Shown here: piece by piece, positions 63,830 through 64,000 of the stretch | How the letters are laid out: every line of letters begins with the position of its first letter | How positions within the stretch are numbered: the stretch's first letter is position 1 | The notes under the pieces: model-generated | What the model saw: only the letters and a program-made list of their open reading frames with translations | The model's database searches: none | Told to the model about the DNA's origin: nothing | Source: Alphaproteobacteria bacterium | GTDB taxonomy: Bacteria; Pseudomonadota; Alphaproteobacteria; SP197 | Length of the DNA: 64,000 bases | Assembly: GCA_016869675.1 (NCBI GenBank) | Contig: VGDP01000011.1 | Coordinates: forward strand, 18,127 to 82,126 | Reading direction: 5' to 3' | Made by a program: the position numbers and the translations under genes

Positions 63830-63910
63830 CGGCGACCTCGATCCGCCCTTGCGCCGCGTGGCGCGCCATCAGACGGCACCGGGCAATCGGCGAGGGCGGC
63901 CGCAGGGCGC

Positions 63911-64000
63911 TGGCGGATGGGGTGGGATTCGAACCCACGGACGGCTCGCGCCGTCTCCGGTTTTCAAGACCGGTGCCTTCAACCGCTCGGCCACCCATCC
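63911..64000 (-). tRNA. tRNA-Ser (anticodon TGA)
   Basis: Reverse complement begins GGATGGGTGGCCGAGCGGTT, closes its acceptor stem with CCCATCC and then has discriminator G plus encoded CCA (63914-63911). The anticodon loop is CTTGAAA with TGA, and the extended variable arm (AGACGGCGCGAGCCGTC) marks a serine tRNA. T loop GGTTCGAATCC is canonical. The 5' end lies at the very edge of the window. Confidence 0.95.

Noticed and set aside
63816..63998. Minus-strand frame over the tRNA
   Set aside because: It is the translation of tRNA-Ser and its flank (the familiar GTGLENRRR-type false ORF).
1..64000. CRISPR arrays, prophage, integrative elements or replication origin
   Set aside because: No spaced direct repeats, phage or integrase genes, or clusters of DnaA boxes were seen; the only mobile DNA is the IS3 remnant.

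Overview
The window is GC-rich throughout and reads as the chromosome of an alphaproteobacterium, most likely Rhodospirillales-like. This rests on the recG-sdhE-mfd block, an rplM-rpsI-argC stretch, a PopA-like degenerate GGDEF regulator with a CtrA-like site, and DUF4153, DUF1989, TerC/YjbE and CoxL-type genes. No species is assigned.

Layout. 1-2752: isovaleryl-CoA dehydrogenase (cut by the window edge), thiolase, RidA and a DsbA-fold isomerase. 2768-8224: a broken luxR, an EamA exporter, a broken CoxL-type oxidase, an MBL hydrolase and a crp-like gene with an internal stop. 8393-15061: bifunctional PutA, a hydratase, a tandem UspA protein and a DUF1007/NicO nickel-cobalt pair. 15053-19132 (minus): HutD, a Rieske oxygenase and two iron-type alcohol dehydrogenases. 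19327-20975: an envelope locus with an L,D-transpeptidase remnant, a Braun-lipoprotein-like gene and an intact L,D-transpeptidase. 21033-25653: a broken ethanolamine-type permease opposite nucleoside hydrolase, GST and dihydropyrimidinase. 25673-32675: DUF4153, VWA, DnaJ-like, then galU-ugd-phosphomannomutase (sugar-nucleotide supply). 32791-36293: a broken GGDEF/EAL gene, TerC, and an IS3 footprint between two gene stumps. 36300-41817: quinone-oxidoreductase-like gene, O-acetylhomoserine sulfhydrylase, CoA-binding protein, and a frameshifted P-type ATPase. 41814-47611: enoyl-CoA hydratase, L13, S9, argC, a gamma-carbonic anhydrase-like protein, a broken acyltransferase and an iron-binding protein. 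47762-49788: two truncated genes fused head to head. 49874-54067: an aminotransferase/SDR/SDR/unknown/DUF1989 operon. 54084-59978: recG, sdhE, mfd. 59975-64000: FrnE-like protein, PopA-like regulator, solute-binding protein, a decayed GFA gene and tRNA-Ser(TGA).

The main theme is gene decay. About 15 of roughly 65 genes carry frameshifts, in-frame stops, internal deletions or truncations. Core genes (ribosomal proteins, recG, mfd, argC, galU, ugd, putA) are intact. Regulators, second-messenger enzymes, transporters and envelope accessories are hit. Several lesions are substitutions to stop codons, including Trp to stop, and some are large deletions, which homopolymer sequencing error does not explain. 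Others sit in homopolymers and could be errors. The pattern fits a lineage in early genome reduction, such as a recent host association, but that is inference.

No wholly new multi-gene system is evident. The strongest leads are the Braun-lipoprotein/L,D-transpeptidase locus, two exact CRP-type palindromes linked to a crp gene with an in-frame stop, CtrA-like sites before both c-di-GMP genes, and the 49.9-54.1 kb operon with a repeat-containing protein of unknown function. All calls come from reading the sequence; no database search was run.
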